Below are positions 33,540 to 44,465 of a DNA stretch of 64,000 nucleotides, one piece after another; position 1 is the stretch's first letter; the number at the start of each line of letters is the position of its first letter. The notes beneath the pieces are model-generated. The model worked only from the letters and a program-made list of their open reading frames with translations. It made no database searches and was not told the origin of the DNA. The stretch lies in NCBI GenBank assembly GCA_023375675.1, contig JALQBC010000023.1:124001-188000 (forward strand), given 5' to 3'. This DNA comes from Cytospora piceicola. Taxonomy: Eukaryota; Ascomycota; Sordariomycetes; Diaporthales; Cytosporaceae. A program made the position numbers and the translations under genes.

Positions 33540-33905
33540 TCACCGCACCCTCCTCCTCTTGCTCGCATCATACCCCGAACGCGAATGCGAGTGGCCCCCG
33601 CCCCCGCCCCTGCCCGGGCCCCCGCCGCCGCTCGCGCTGCTCCCGGCGCTGCTCGAGCACCCCGAGCTGGCCGGCACCAGGTCCTCGCCGTCGCCGTACG
33701 GGGCCTCGGTCAGGCTCAGCGCGTAGCTGCACGACGGGCACTCGAGCGCCGGGTCGTGCTGGTCCATGTTGATGCCCCTCCGGCAGCCGCCGAACCCCCC
33801 GTTGTTCTTGGCCTCGAGGCAGGACACGCTCTGCTCCAGCTCCGGGAGCGTGTAGTGCTGGCCGCAGCGGATGCATTTGCCCGAGAAGATCACCATGCGG
33901 CACAT
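33540..33905 (-). CDS. Small Cys-rich protein with zinc-ribbon-like pairs
   Basis: Single exon, 121 residues. The first 65 contain CxxC-type pairs (KCIRCG at 11-14 and ECPSCS near 56-59) and two further cysteines between them, suggesting a metal-binding ribbon. The rest is a Ser/Gly-rich disordered tail ending in a basic KRRRVR, which could be a nuclear signal. There is no signal peptide. The ATG follows a GT repeat (33932-33950 on the + strand) in its leader. Family not recognised; architecture (N-terminal Cys pairs, low-complexity tail) resembles the gene at 50990. Confidence 0.65.
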   Translation of the reverse strand: MCRMVIFSGKCIRCGQHYTLPELEQSVSCLEAKNNGGFGGCRRGINMDQHDPALECPSCSYALSLTEAPYGDGEDLVPASSGCSSSAGSSASGGGGPGRGGGGGHSHSRSGYDASKRRRVR

Positions 33906-36900
33906 GGCTGCTGGGATGGGTCGGAATGTGGGTGTGTGTGTGTGTGTGTGGAGGGTTTGTATGTGTGTATATGGTTGTGGGAGTGTGATCGTGTGGGAGT
34001 GGATGTTTTATTGCTTGGGTGTGCGGTAGGGAGACTGCGTTCCGAGGCCCCCGTCTTTTGGTCCTTGGATTAAATACCGAAGATGATGAGATGAGAAGGC
34101 CTACGAAGATCACTTTTTAGTTATTGCCCCGCCCACTTTCCTCTCCCAAGTTACGCGGAACGGTAGTGTCAGCTTACAGGTTGTGTGATATTGGTGGTGA
34201 TGATGACCCAAGATGATGGTACCGAAACTGCTGTGCCGCGGTGCCCTTGCTTCTGGGGTTACCGACTGTCTGGGTCGAGAGTCGATATGCCGAAATGGAT
34301 ATGCGTCGGTTGGTGGGGTTTACCAGAGAGTTGGGACAGACAGGCTGACGGGCCAAAATGCGTCTCAGAGGGATGGAAACTTCAAGCCCTTTTCTTATTT
34401 ATCTTACTTCGACAACAACTGCCATCTGTCAAATAGAACAAAGATGCTTCACGTCTTGAGATGATCTCTTTCTTCTTCTTCTCCCCTCACGAGAACGAGC
34501 ATGGATTTAAGTAGGGGAAGAGAGTACTTCAAGTAGAACATCCAGAAGCATCAGAGCGGAGGCGGAGAGCGTGGGAGTGGGAGAGACGCGAGCGAGCCCA
34601 CTCGGCCCAAATGGTCGACCACCTTCCTGGAATTCCTAGCTCCGGGGCTGATAAGCATGGTGACAACAACACTTGAGCTCGGACTATTCTGAATCTGGGT
34701 ATCCCCGTGTCCTGTTGTCTGGCAGGGCTATGCCGTGGCAAACAGCTCGAGTGCCATCGGTAGTCTGGTTCATGTCGGCAGCGGGACCGACAGCCAGGTT
34801 GTTGGTTGCTTGGTTGCTTGGAATGGGTGCATGGGGTGGGAGAGGGAGGGTGACAGAGTACAGAGTACAATAGATACGTACTTTGCACGACCCAAGGGAA
34901 GATCGCCCAGACGGCAAATGAAGTCGGTTCTTTGTCTCAGCCGGGCCCAGTCCTCTGGGTACTGTGTAAGTCTGGCGCCGCCCCCATGGTACAGGGTCAC
35001 TCAGGGCGACAGGGGCTGTTGGGGGAGGGTCGGCTGGATTGGAATTGGGTTTTGGGGGCGAGATTTCTCATTGGCGGTGAAACCCTGGTGAGGTAGATGT
35101 ACCGTAATGCGTGCATGGTGCATGTGTGTGTGTGGAGGGGGGGGGGGCAGAGTTAGAAACACCAAAAAGGTCCCAAACTTTGGCTGCTATACGCGAGGAC
35201 GGCAAGGTGCAGGACGAGATGCAGAAGTCATCTGGCCCACGGCCACCCAGGGCTCTCCTTCCTCTCGGTCCTTTGCATATGTCCCTCGATTCTCCCTTCT
35301 GCATATGTCTGCACATCAGTGGCGTCTGGACGGGAAAGAAAAGAAAAGGAAGAAAAAAAGCAAAGAAGGAAAAAAACAGGAGAGACACATTTCCTTCCCC
35401 CTCCTTTCCCACCGCACTGGGGCCAGCAATGCCTTGCATATGCCGCTAATTAAACACAATGCAGGGAGGCAGGGGGAGGCAACGTCACCACCACCAGTTT
35501 CCTGTCAGAAAACACGGGTCGGTGTCTTGTTTTGCATTCCCGGCAGTCTGGGAAGGATTTCCCTAGGCTCTTTTTGTTTCTTGGTCCCTCTGCCTCGGGT
35601 CCTTCCCCCCCGTCCACATGCCTACCGCCGATGCCACCCGAGAATGCCTCCTCCCACTTCTGGAATCCTTGTGTTCACGGTGGGGCTTTCGATCTTGGGC
35701 GTCGAGAACAACACTGGCAGTGACACTACTGGTATCGGAGGCTGGCGATTTCCAGATCGAAAGTTATGATTCGCCACTCGTCTCCTCTTTTTGTGTCTCG
35801 CCAGTGCAGCTTCAGCATCAGGGAGAAACGCCGACATTGGCAGCGTTGTCAACCGGGTTCTGGACTGCAGGATCGGGTCCGAATTTGTGCTCGCCTGCCT
35901 TGTCCCGACATTACTGTCGACGTAACGCAGGGGTCTCCTCATCTCCGCCTCGGTGTACCTCGCGAAGCAAAGGAGTACATGCGCAACATCTCCTCTCATG
36001 TATAGTGTGATCGCGTCCGCGGGTTCGACGGCTCATGGCTCGGGGACTCTGACCCGGCGGGTCTGGAACGAACACGGGGCCAGAGAATGAGACGATTACC
36101 CCCCCCCCCCGCGCCTCCTTTCTCTTTACCCGGTCGAGGACGCATGAACAGAAGCAAGGTATATTCTTTTCTGCCGTAGAGCTCGAGGGAACTCGACATG
36201 TCGCCATCCTTGATAGCGGCAACTTTACCAGACAAGTGTTCTCGCCCGGAGGGGCCCACACGATCGAACGGTTTCCCCTCTGTCCAGCCTGCCGCATCAG
36301 ACATCGACCTTGAAACTGTTTCCTCATTGGTAGCCTTTCTGGTCCGGGAGAAGGTGTGATGATGGCGTATACTTCCCAGCGGACTACTTACTGTGGCTGG
36401 ACAGCTGTTCATGTCGCAGCCGGGCGCAATGGATGGCATGCCATGTTCGATCGATCAGATTGCCCACAGCAAACCAGATCTCCGAAACGACCCGGAAACG
36501 AACCATTCCAGCTTCGGGGGACAGCTCATCTCTCGGTCGTGTCGGGCGGTCCTTTGCTCGAGTTACTTAGCTCGCTCGTTTACGCCTGACGTTCGTCGCT
36601 TTCCTACCCAATCCACGTAAGCAAGCCACCGCCTGCCCAGTACCGAAGCGCCAAGGACCCGAGTCTCTGGGAACAGGCGCCTCGAGGGCGTAAGCCATGA
36701 CCAGGGAGCCGGGAAGGGGACGGGGCAAAGAATCACAAAGGGCAATAAGCAGGCGGGTTCTAGTGCGGAAATCCTGTATGCGCGTAACCTATCCTCGCGA
36801 GCGCCACGGGGGGCTGCAGGGGCCGTTGTGGTACATGGCGCGTTGCGATTTGTCGATCGACGGTTGTCTGAGGCAATAGTTCAATGCGAGGCTGATCCCC

Positions 36901-37044
36901 ATTGTGCTCTAGCTTGGTTCGCGAACATTTACCTCGCCCCCAGAGGTGCCCGAGAAATGCCCGCCAGATAATAATGTACAGCTAGGTGGCCCCCATGGCC
37001 GGGGGGGGGGGGGGGTGCATCATGACACGGGAAACACTGTGTAA
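33906..37044. other. 3.1-kb gene-free region
   Basis: No convincing gene on either strand. Notable contents are homopolymers: G11 at 35137-35147, C12 at 36099-36110 and G15 at 37001-37015. A purine-rich AAAG/GAAA tract lies at 35335-35385. The frames present overlap one another in several phases and have no domain-like sequence. It contains the promoter of the minus-strand Cys-rich gene on its left and the 3' end of the fucosidase gene on its right. Confidence 0.4.
33932..33950. repeat. (GT)n microsatellite upstream of the Cys-rich gene
   Basis: Nine or ten GT dinucleotides about 30 bp upstream of the minus-strand start codon at 33905, so within the leader or core promoter. Confidence 0.9.
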
Positions 37045-39423
37045 TCACGCATCATACGCGATCTTGAACACCCAGCAGTACTCGTCCGCCGCCAAGGCCT
37101 CCTCCGAGACGTTAATGGCGAGGTAGCCCTCATCCGAGGTCTTCCAGGCCAGACTATCTGCACCCGTCGCGTTGACGCCCAATAGGGAGACGACATCACC
37201 CTTCAGCACGGGGACCGTGGCGTTCACCCACACGTAGCCATCGTCGGCGACATCCGGAACCTCGAGGAACAACACATAGAAGGCCTCCTCCGTCTGCGTG
37301 AACCGCACCTCCCGGGGGCTCGCGATCTGCGTCTGCACGAACCAGTACGTCGTGTTGAAGACGGCCTCGGCATGGGAATGGATCCACCTGCCCGCTGCGC
37401 GCAGGTTTGCAGCCTCGGTCTCGACGATGGTCCCGTCGGGGCGGGGCCCGACGTCGAGGAGCAGGTTCCCGTTCTTGGCGACCATGTCAACGAGGGTGTA
37501 CACGATGGTCGAGGCGTTCATGTAGTTCCCGGCCGGGGTCTTTGCGTTGTAGCCGTAGCTGTAGGGGTCCATGCCCTGGTTCGACTCCCACTTGTGCCTC
37601 TGCGCCGACGAGTACGTGCTGTACTCGGGGGTCTCGAAGTCGGCGGCCTGGGCCACGCCGCAGCGGCTGTTCATGACGACCTGCTTGTCTTGCCCTCGCG
37701 CCCAGTTCCACCAGCTGGATGCGAACTCGGCCGTCTTGTTGGCCGTGCCGCAGTCGCACCACATGATGTCGGAGCCGTACTTGTACGCGAGGCTCTCCAT
37801 CTGCGGGTACTGGAGGTCCTCGATGAAGTCGTTGATAGGCAGCTTCCCGGTGTACGGCTCGGTCAGATTGGTGAAAGGATTTACCGCCGCCATTCCTAGC
37901 CAATTGGTCGATCCAACGGTGTTGCTTTGCGTGAAGCCGTAAATCCCGTAATCCGTATTGTACCATTCTGGAAGTGAAAAGTACGTGCCGCGCTTCAGGG
38001 ACGGCTGGTAGGTCGACGCCGCATCAAAGAGCTCCTGGACGATATCCCTCTGGGGGCCGTAGTTGATTGAGGAGCGGTTCGAGGTGACGCCAGTATCGAA
38101 CAGGGCAAATCCGTCATGGTGCTTGGTGGTCAAGACGAAGTATTTCGCGCCTGCATCCGCAAACAGATCGACCCATTCTTTGGGATCCCAAGCGGACGCT
38201 GTGAAGTCGGGGAATGTATCATCATAGTTCCATTCAGGCCCGAAGGTCTCGCGACGATAGTCGTAACAGTCCGATTTATCAGACCCGGGAAAGTGGTTGT
38301 TGGTGTACCACCAGAACCATTCCGCATAAGTTTCGTTAGGTGCCACGCCACCGTATCCTGTCACCGCATATGGGCCCCAGTGAATCATGATACCATACTT
38401 CGCGTCGTCGAACCAACCTGGAGACTCATGCTTGCCGATACTGTCAAGGTCTGCGGTGTAGGTCTCGAAACCGATGTCGATGCCGGGGAATTTGAAAGTC
38501 TGGTTGGAATTTGCGCCGGCCAACGTCACAGCCACAGTCGTGCCGTTGGCTGCGCCAACAACACCAATGTCAACACGCTTCTGATCGCCTGGGCAGATCC
38601 TCTTGATAGATCCCGCCTCGACCGTCCTAACTCCCAGACCTCCCATCGACACCGTCAGGCCTGTGCCAGAAACACACTCGTGTCCAACATTGTTGACAGT
38701 GATCTCGACGACTTGGCTCCCATCTTCAGTCCACTTCTGCGTCGGACGCACGCTCTGGATCTCGACAGCTGGACCGGCAGCCTCAGCGGACCACAGAGAC
38801 ATCGAGAACACGTGAATCCTGCCTACTGTGGCATTGTTCGCCATCGGCAGCTGCACCGCAGCCAAGGTCCTTGTAGGGTCTATACTAGCAGTGAACTCGA
38901 AGATCTGGCTGGTATTCCAGTCCTTCCCGGTCTGCGTCCAGGTGAAAGGGCTGATGATCTCGCCGTGGGTGATCGTCAAGAAGTTGAAGAATGAAAGAGC
39001 GCGAAGCTCAGTCACGGCCGAAGTCCCATCAGTGTAGATGTACGTCAAGTTGTACGAGACGATGGCGTCACGCAGGTCATTGGCAACCAGCATGTTGAGG
39101 GAGAATGGCTTGCCTGTCGTGCCATTGTTGTGGATCGGGATCGTCTGGTTCTCACAGATGAAGTTGTCTGGCAGTAATGGCCCGGTGTAGCTGGGGAAGT
39201 TATACCGGATGCCGGTTACCTCTGAAGTATAGATACCGCCTGGTGCGAGGTCATTCAGGGGCGGATATGACCGATACGTTGTGTCGAACGCCGTCTCGTT
39301 GGGGTACGTGCCAAAGGCTTTGTTGTTGAAGTAAGAAGTGAGATCGACCGGCACCGACTGGGCACCGAGAGCCAATGTGCTCAGCCAGGAGAGGCCGGCG
39401 AGCGTCGTGATAATTCCCTTCAT
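37045..39423 (-). CDS. Secreted alpha-L-fucosidase (GH29)
   Basis: Single exon, 792 residues. A signal peptide covers about 1-20 (MKGIITTLAGLSWLSTLALGA). An N-terminal beta-sandwich-like region (about 25-325) precedes the GH29 barrel. HWGPYAV starts at residue 348, followed by WFWWYTNNHFPG, the substrate-pocket KHHDGFALFDT, and IMWCDCG with the likely nucleophile Asp557. NGNLLLDVGPRPDGTI marks the end of the barrel. A C-terminal beta domain follows. Many N-x-S/T sites fit an extracellular glycoprotein. GH29 enzymes release terminal alpha-L-fucose from glycans or plant xyloglucan by a retaining mechanism. The long N-terminal domain is not part of the minimal family. Its neighbours give no cluster context. 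Confidence 0.93.
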   Translation of the reverse strand: MKGIITTLAGLSWLSTLALGAQSVPVDLTSYFNNKAFGTYPNETAFDTTYRSYPPLNDLAPGGIYTSEVTGIRYNFPSYTGPLLPDNFICENQTIPIHNNGTTGKPFSLNMLVANDLRDAIVSYNLTYIYTDGTSAVTELRALSFFNFLTITHGEIISPFTWTQTGKDWNTSQIFEFTASIDPTRTLAAVQLPMANNATVGRIHVFSMSLWSAEAAGPAVEIQSVRPTQKWTEDGSQVVEITVNNVGHECVSGTGLTVSMGGLGVRTVEAGSIKRICPGDQKRVDIGVVGAANGTTVAVTLAGANSNQTFKFPGIDIGFETYTADLDSIGKHESPGWFDDAKYGIMIHWGPYAVTGYGGVAPNETYAEWFWWYTNNHFPGSDKSDCYDYRRETFGPEWNYDDTFPDFTASAWDPKEWVDLFADAGAKYFVLTTKHHDGFALFDTGVTSNRSSINYGPQRDIVQELFDAASTYQPSLKRGTYFSLPEWYNTDYGIYGFTQSNTVGSTNWLGMAAVNPFTNLTEPYTGKLPINDFIEDLQYPQMESLAYKYGSDIMWCDCGTANKTAEFASSWWNWARGQDKQVVMNSRCGVAQAADFETPEYSTYSSAQRHKWESNQGMDPYSYGYNAKTPAGNYMNASTIVYTLVDMVAKNGNLLLDVGPRPDGTIVETEAANLRAAGRWIHSHAEAVFNTTYWFVQTQIASPREVRFTQTEEAFYVLFLEVPDVADDGYVWVNATVPVLKGDVVSLLGVNATGADSLAWKTSDEGYLAINVSEEALAADEYCWVFKIAYDA

Positions 39424-39999
39424 CTTGGCTCCTATGAAGTCTCCCAGAAGCTCGTCTCCGATTTGTTAGAAGCCCGACAGATGCTGAGAGGTACTGGAGA
39501 GGCCACACTCGTTGCCAAAATTCTGGGACATAGCATTTTATTCATGTTGTTGCCCACGAAGATCACTGCCGGCGTCTCTATCAGTGGCGGTCGGCAGTGT
39601 CGTCGCCATCAAGGGTTGAAGATGGGGCACGGCAAGCGATGGTCGATAAGGTGCCCGATATGCCGAGCAAGACGAACTGACAAGACCCGTTCCTGCGTCT
39701 TGCAGGGGCATCGTTTGTGGAGAATTTCCACTAATTGAACGCAGATTCCACTGACCGAGAACGCGATAGCTGGAAACTGTAGAACTTTTGCCGCAACGTT
39801 ACCTAGATTGATTTCAAGTTGAATCGCGCCGAGTGGAGATAGGTTGAAGAAACGAGAAAACAACAACGATGCCAAAGTATGCCGGCAATGGGCATTGCAG
39901 GAGGGTGTAAAGGCAAAAGCCTCTCAAGTGCCGCTCTCCCCCGTGGTAGACCTAGCAAAACTGATCAACTATGGCTATATATTGGAAACCTCGGAAACC
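39424..39999. other. Promoter region of the fucosidase gene
   Basis: 0.6 kb between the fucosidase start (minus) and the stop of the next minus-strand gene. No gene seen; short frames are chance. Confidence 0.5.
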
Positions 40000-42900
40000 T
40001 CAATCCGGAGCGGCGCCAAACTTAGCCTGCGCAAATTCAGGCCCCTCCGGTCTCTCGCGGATCCCATCATCGTCCACAATCAACATCATCCCCCAAACCT
40101 CGGCGACTTCTTTCCAAAACTGGTCGTCGCCGCTGTACTCCATCGTTTGCCGCACGAGTTGCAGACCCGAGACGCCTGCGTTGTTTTCGATTTTGGGATC
40201 CACGTCGATGCCCTCCTCCAAGAGCATCAGGACGGACGCCGCCGCTCTGACGCCCACCTTGCCCGCATCCCAGTCAGGCTCCTTCATGTATTCCTTCATG
40301 GCATCACAGACCATATGCAGTGCTGTGTCGCCATTTCGAGGGTCGCGCAAGCGGAAGTCGAGTTTGAAATCGATCAGCACCGCAAACATGGGGCGCTTCA
40401 TCCTGTAGCAGGCGGCGCGGACGTAATCGGCGAGAAGTTGAGGTGTTAACACTTCACGCAGCTCGTCCGCCATCCAAGAGAAGGGGCAGTCTTCTGATGA
40501 TTCTGCGGCTTCGGGGCTCAAAGGCAACTGGCTGAGCATGTCGCGCACGGTGGAAGGGTCTGCATGGTGGATTGCGAACTCGAGGGGCGTGGTCTTCGAC
40601 AAACTGGCGACATCCTCATCGTCGTCAGAGCCAAGACCCGGTCTCCGGTGCATGTCGGCCCCGTGTTTTAGTAACAGATTGAATGCAAGGGGCCGTGGTC
40701 TGATGACAGCGAGATGCAGGGGCGCAATTCCCCCCATCTCACGGAAGACACAGTTGGGATCCACCCCACGACCTCTGAGAATGTAGTCGAATGTAGCCGC
40801 CAAGTCCCACGCGTCATCTGGAAGCGAGAGAGCAATGGAGATATAACTGTTTCTTTTGTCCTCAGCGGCTTCTGCGAAAGATGAGCTGTAGACCATAGAT
40901 CTCACGCCGTCGAGAAAGCCTATGAACATGGCAGTAGCAAGGGCACTTGCGTGTCCCTCTTGGCCGTGAACATTGGCACCGTGGCGGAGAAGTTCGTCAA
41001 CGAGTTGTTCGTCCTTTTTGATCGTGGCTACTACAAGAGGAGTATCGGTAATATTAGCCCCGCGAACGTTCGGATCAGCGCCCTTCTCGAGCAGCTTGCG
41101 AGCAGGAGTGTTATTTTGGAGCATCGATGCCTGAAGCAAGCATGTTTCCCCCGTCGGAGAGCGATAGTTGACAGGTGCGCCCCGGTCACTAAGAAAGACG
41201 GCGCAGCGTGCCTTCTGATCAGATATTGCTTTGTGCAGTCGAGGGCCCGTCAGCATGATTTCCGATGCACCTTCTAACGTGAGAAGGTACTCAAGAGCAG
41301 CAACACTGTCGGCCTCGATGGCCATCGAAACCAATAAATCAAACTCCTCTCGCGAAGGTGGCTTTAACCCCTTGCCCAAAAGCAGCTTGCAAAGGTTGAT
41401 GTTGCCATTCCCGATGGCTTCGTTCCAAATCCGCTTATGAAAAGCCCTCCTGTTGAGAGTAAAATCATCTCTTTGTTCGCTGAGCAGGCGCACCACTGCT
41501 TCCTTGTCTTTTTGTTTGTTACCATTGCCACACATAGTTATAACGGCCTTGATGATATCGCCGTTGGTCAGGTCCTCTGGCATGAAAGCCAAGATTACCT
41601 TGACGGTTTCCAGCATTGCATTTTTGGGGGATTTGACGTGTGATCTCAGCGCGAATAGGAGAACAGGAAGCAACTCGGCCTTCGTATGCGCGCTATCATG
41701 TTCCTGCAACGTCTCCAGCAGCAGTGCGACAACCGTCGGCAGATGATTAAGGGCTGCGTCTACCAGCGGCGCAATCCAGTGATCCTTGAAACCCATTTCA
41801 ATCTTTCGGTCAACGGCATTCAGGTCCGCGGCAATCTTCAGGTCCGCTTCAAGAAGCACCTCGACAGCTCGTTCCCGAAGGTGTTTCTGGCGCTTCGCAC
41901 GAAGTGCAACATATAGGTCCATATGTTTGATCTCTTTGTGCCAGTTCTTCCGTATGCAACAGCACCTCAGCGGCCATACAGGGCCCGTTTGACTATATTT
42001 TTGGTCCGGCCCTGCATAGATATCAACACCAAGTTCGATCAAGCGGAGCGCCTCGGCGAAACGAAGCTCCATGCAAGCGTGCTTGAGCAGAGGCCATGTT
42101 CCAAGGCGTGCGTTGAGTGTAGCACCATTCTCAACCAAAAAGTCAATAACTTGCCACATGCCTGTAAAATAGGCCCAACTCAACGGTGTCTGGCCATGAT
42201 GGTCTGTAACTTCAAAATCAGGTTGGTGGTTCTCGATAAGGAAGCGAACTATTGACACCACTCCTGCTGCACACGCCACATGCAGTGCTGTTACTTTTGA
42301 CCTTTTGCCCTTGTCTAATCCCCGGGTGACAATAACCGAGGCACCACGGGACAACAGAAGTCGCGTGGTGGATTCATGGCCGTAACAAATCGCGTTATGA
42401 AGTGGTGTCCACAAGGGGAGCAATTGCTCCACGCCGCGGGGCCCCTTTGTTGTCGAAGAAGTAGCAAAGGCACAGTCGCAAAATCCTCTAGACGAAGGGT
42501 TGACGGTCGCACCATGATCTAGCAACAAATTTATTATGTCGTCCAAGCCCCAACGAGCAGCAATGTGAAGTGGCGTCCAGAAGTATTTATCGGCAATAGC
42601 CTCGTGGCCATCAGAATCATATTCCGGGCTGCTAGGCTCGGACCCAGATTCTGAATCGGAAGCAGAAGCGGAATCAGAATCGAACTCAGAAGCGGAATCG
42701 ATATCGGAATCAGAATCCTCGTCGTATTCGTCATCGCCACTGTCCGGAGCATAAAGTTCATCGACATCGTCTTCGCGTGCTTGATGCCCTTCTGCAAGCA
42801 TCGCATCATTCTCAGCCTTTCGGTGCATACTTGTCCAGTTCCACACGCTCATGTCCCCGGACCACAGGTTGCTTATGTCTGTCAGGGTAGCTGATCTCTT

Positions 42901-43209
42901 CTGTGTATGTGTCCATGTTGCATTGGGGTCGGTGCCAGCATGTAGCAAACGTCGGACTGTGCCGATTTGACCTTCGTCACAGGCCCAGCACAGAACGTCT
43001 GGCACATCCTTGACACGAGAGTACAAAATAGGTGTGGCAATGTCGCGGATGAAACGGCTACCAGAACGGGACAAGGCCGAGACGTCCTTGACCTGGTCCA
43101 GATGCTGGATGACATGAAGGAGAATCTCGGGGGGGAGATCACAGACAGAGGTCATGGTGACGGGTTGTTTGGAGAGAAGCAGAACGTTTTGTTGGACTGT
43201 AAGGGTCAA
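40000..43209 (-). CDS. F-box / ankyrin-repeat protein
   Basis: Single exon, up to 1069 residues. ATG at 43155 (MTSVCDLPPEILL, residue 19) is the more likely start because it begins the F-box (about residues 20-65: LPPEILLHVIQHL...SRFIRDIATPILY). Two blocks of ankyrin repeats follow. The first covers about 70-400 and contains TPLHIAARWGLDDIINLLLDHG, TPLHNAICYG and TALHVACAAG. The second covers about 640-1050, with PLVVATIKKDEQLVDELLRHGA, APLHLAVIRPRP and TALHMVCDAM. Between the first repeats, at about residues 150-200, is an Asp/Glu/Ser-only stretch encoded by GAATCGGAA-type codon repeats. F-box proteins bring targets to SCF ubiquitin ligases; this one probably uses ankyrins as bait. The target is unknown. 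Confidence 0.87.
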   Translation of the reverse strand: MTLTVQQNVLLLSKQPVTMTSVCDLPPEILLHVIQHLDQVKDVSALSRSGSRFIRDIATPILYSRVKDVPDVLCWACDEGQIGTVRRLLHAGTDPNATWTHTQKRSATLTDISNLWSGDMSVWNWTSMHRKAENDAMLAEGHQAREDDVDELYAPDSGDDEYDEDSDSDIDSASEFDSDSASASDSESGSEPSSPEYDSDGHEAIADKYFWTPLHIAARWGLDDIINLLLDHGATVNPSSRGFCDCAFATSSTTKGPRGVEQLLPLWTPLHNAICYGHESTTRLLLSRGASVIVTRGLDKGKRSKVTALHVACAAGVVSIVRFLIENHQPDFEVTDHHGQTPLSWAYFTGMWQVIDFLVENGATLNARLGTWPLLKHACMELRFAEALRLIELGVDIYAGPDQKYSQTGPVWPLRCCCIRKNWHKEIKHMDLYVALRAKRQKHLRERAVEVLLEADLKIAADLNAVDRKIEMGFKDHWIAPLVDAALNHLPTVVALLLETLQEHDSAHTKAELLPVLLFALRSHVKSPKNAMLETVKVILAFMPEDLTNGDIIKAVITMCGNGNKQKDKEAVVRLLSEQRDDFTLNRRAFHKRIWNEAIGNGNINLCKLLLGKGLKPPSREEFDLLVSMAIEADSVAALEYLLTLEGASEIMLTGPRLHKAISDQKARCAVFLSDRGAPVNYRSPTGETCLLQASMLQNNTPARKLLEKGADPNVRGANITDTPLVVATIKKDEQLVDELLRHGANVHGQEGHASALATAMFIGFLDGVRSMVYSSSFAEAAEDKRNSYISIALSLPDDAWDLAATFDYILRGRGVDPNCVFREMGGIAPLHLAVIRPRPLAFNLLLKHGADMHRRPGLGSDDDEDVASLSKTTPLEFAIHHADPSTVRDMLSQLPLSPEAAESSEDCPFSWMADELREVLTPQLLADYVRAACYRMKRPMFAVLIDFKLDFRLRDPRNGDTALHMVCDAMKEYMKEPDWDAGKVGVRAAASVLMLLEEGIDVDPKIENNAGVSGLQLVRQTMEYSGDDQFWKEVAEVWGMMLIVDDDGIRERPEGPEFAQAKFGAAPD

Positions 43210-44465
43210 ATCAAGTCGTGGAAAGGCAAGCCCTGGAAAGGCAAGGAAGTGTAAGTGCCAATGTAAGTGTAAGTGTAAGTGTAAGTGCGCAGCGTGTCAA
43301 GTGTGCCATGTCCAAGCCGAAGCTTGAGGCGCGTCTTGAGGCGCGTGTCTTACATAAGCAAAGTTAGTCTGTGCTCAATCTGGCCGGCTTGGTGGTTTCA
43401 TGTATGATGATGGCAGTACATGGGAAGGGAGCCACTGACAACGGACGGCATCATATAAATTGGGAAAGGGAATATGTGAGAACTCTCCCGACCCGGAATT
43501 TGGACACCGGACCCGAACATTTGCATCTGGAAAGGTCATCAACTGGAATTTGTCTAAGTCTTGAACAGGCCAAGTCAACCACACCACCTTTAAAGATCGA
43601 CCTACCACAGTATGTCAGCCTCCCTTCACTGCCATAATGGCTGAGGTGGCCTACGCAGTATGGACAGTCCATCCAGGATGGCTTCGGGGTCGTTTCCTAT
43701 AACGATGGTGGCCAAGTATTACTACTATATGTGACTGATGATATAGACCTGTGTTGCCGTTCCATCTCCAGTCCCAACGGCCTAATAGCTCAGGCGTGTC
43801 TCCAGGTTTGCCGATCAACCAACTAATGCTACAGTACTGTTGTCGTCTCGATCCCTGCAAGCATCGCTCACTTGTTCATTCAAGCCCAGTCCAGTCAGCC
43901 ATCTTGACACGGGGAACAGGAACCATTATTGTCGGGGCAAAAGAAAAAGACGTTGAAGATGATGCACGAGCCAGGAGTTGACCCCAGCTAGCGGGTGACA
44001 GACAATCCGCATCCACTTAGGCTGCGCTCGGCTGCGACTGCAGACCTGACGACAAGAGACGACCTGTCGCACATGCGAACCTTTTCCACCCTGCCTCGTT
44101 GCTCTCTCCTACCTCCAAAAACCACTCGAAACTTTATATCACGGTCTTACAGATCTACTGGACAACTTTCGACACTCGCGGCCTTACTGTGGCACCACTG
44201 GGAAGACAAGCTTCTTTTCCACTCCTCCATCGTTCCCCTTTCAACATTTGCGCCGTGGGAAGCAATGGTCGCCCTAACCTCACACAACTCCGCCAATTCG
44301 CCGTTGCACTTCGACCGTACTTGGACGGCCCTGTGGCCGTGATCTGGCATCTGGCCACCTTGCTCTGGCAACCGGTCAAGTTTCTGATACAGGGAGCTGT
44401 TACAAACCATCCGACTCTATCATACACACACACACACACACACATACGCCGGTTAATCCGACGAG
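43210..44465. other. Divergent intergenic region with two short arrays
   Basis: 1.3 kb between divergently transcribed genes, so both promoters lie here. Four to five copies of GTAAGT/GTGTAA lie at 43250-43286, just upstream of the ankyrin gene, and a CA repeat precedes the other gene. No gene supported. Confidence 0.5.
44424..44444. repeat. (CA)n microsatellite 22 bp before a start codon
   Basis: About ten CA dinucleotides directly in the leader of the gene at 44466. Confidence 0.9.

Noticed and set aside
38116..38994. 292-codon plus-strand frame
   Set aside because: Antisense of the fucosidase gene.
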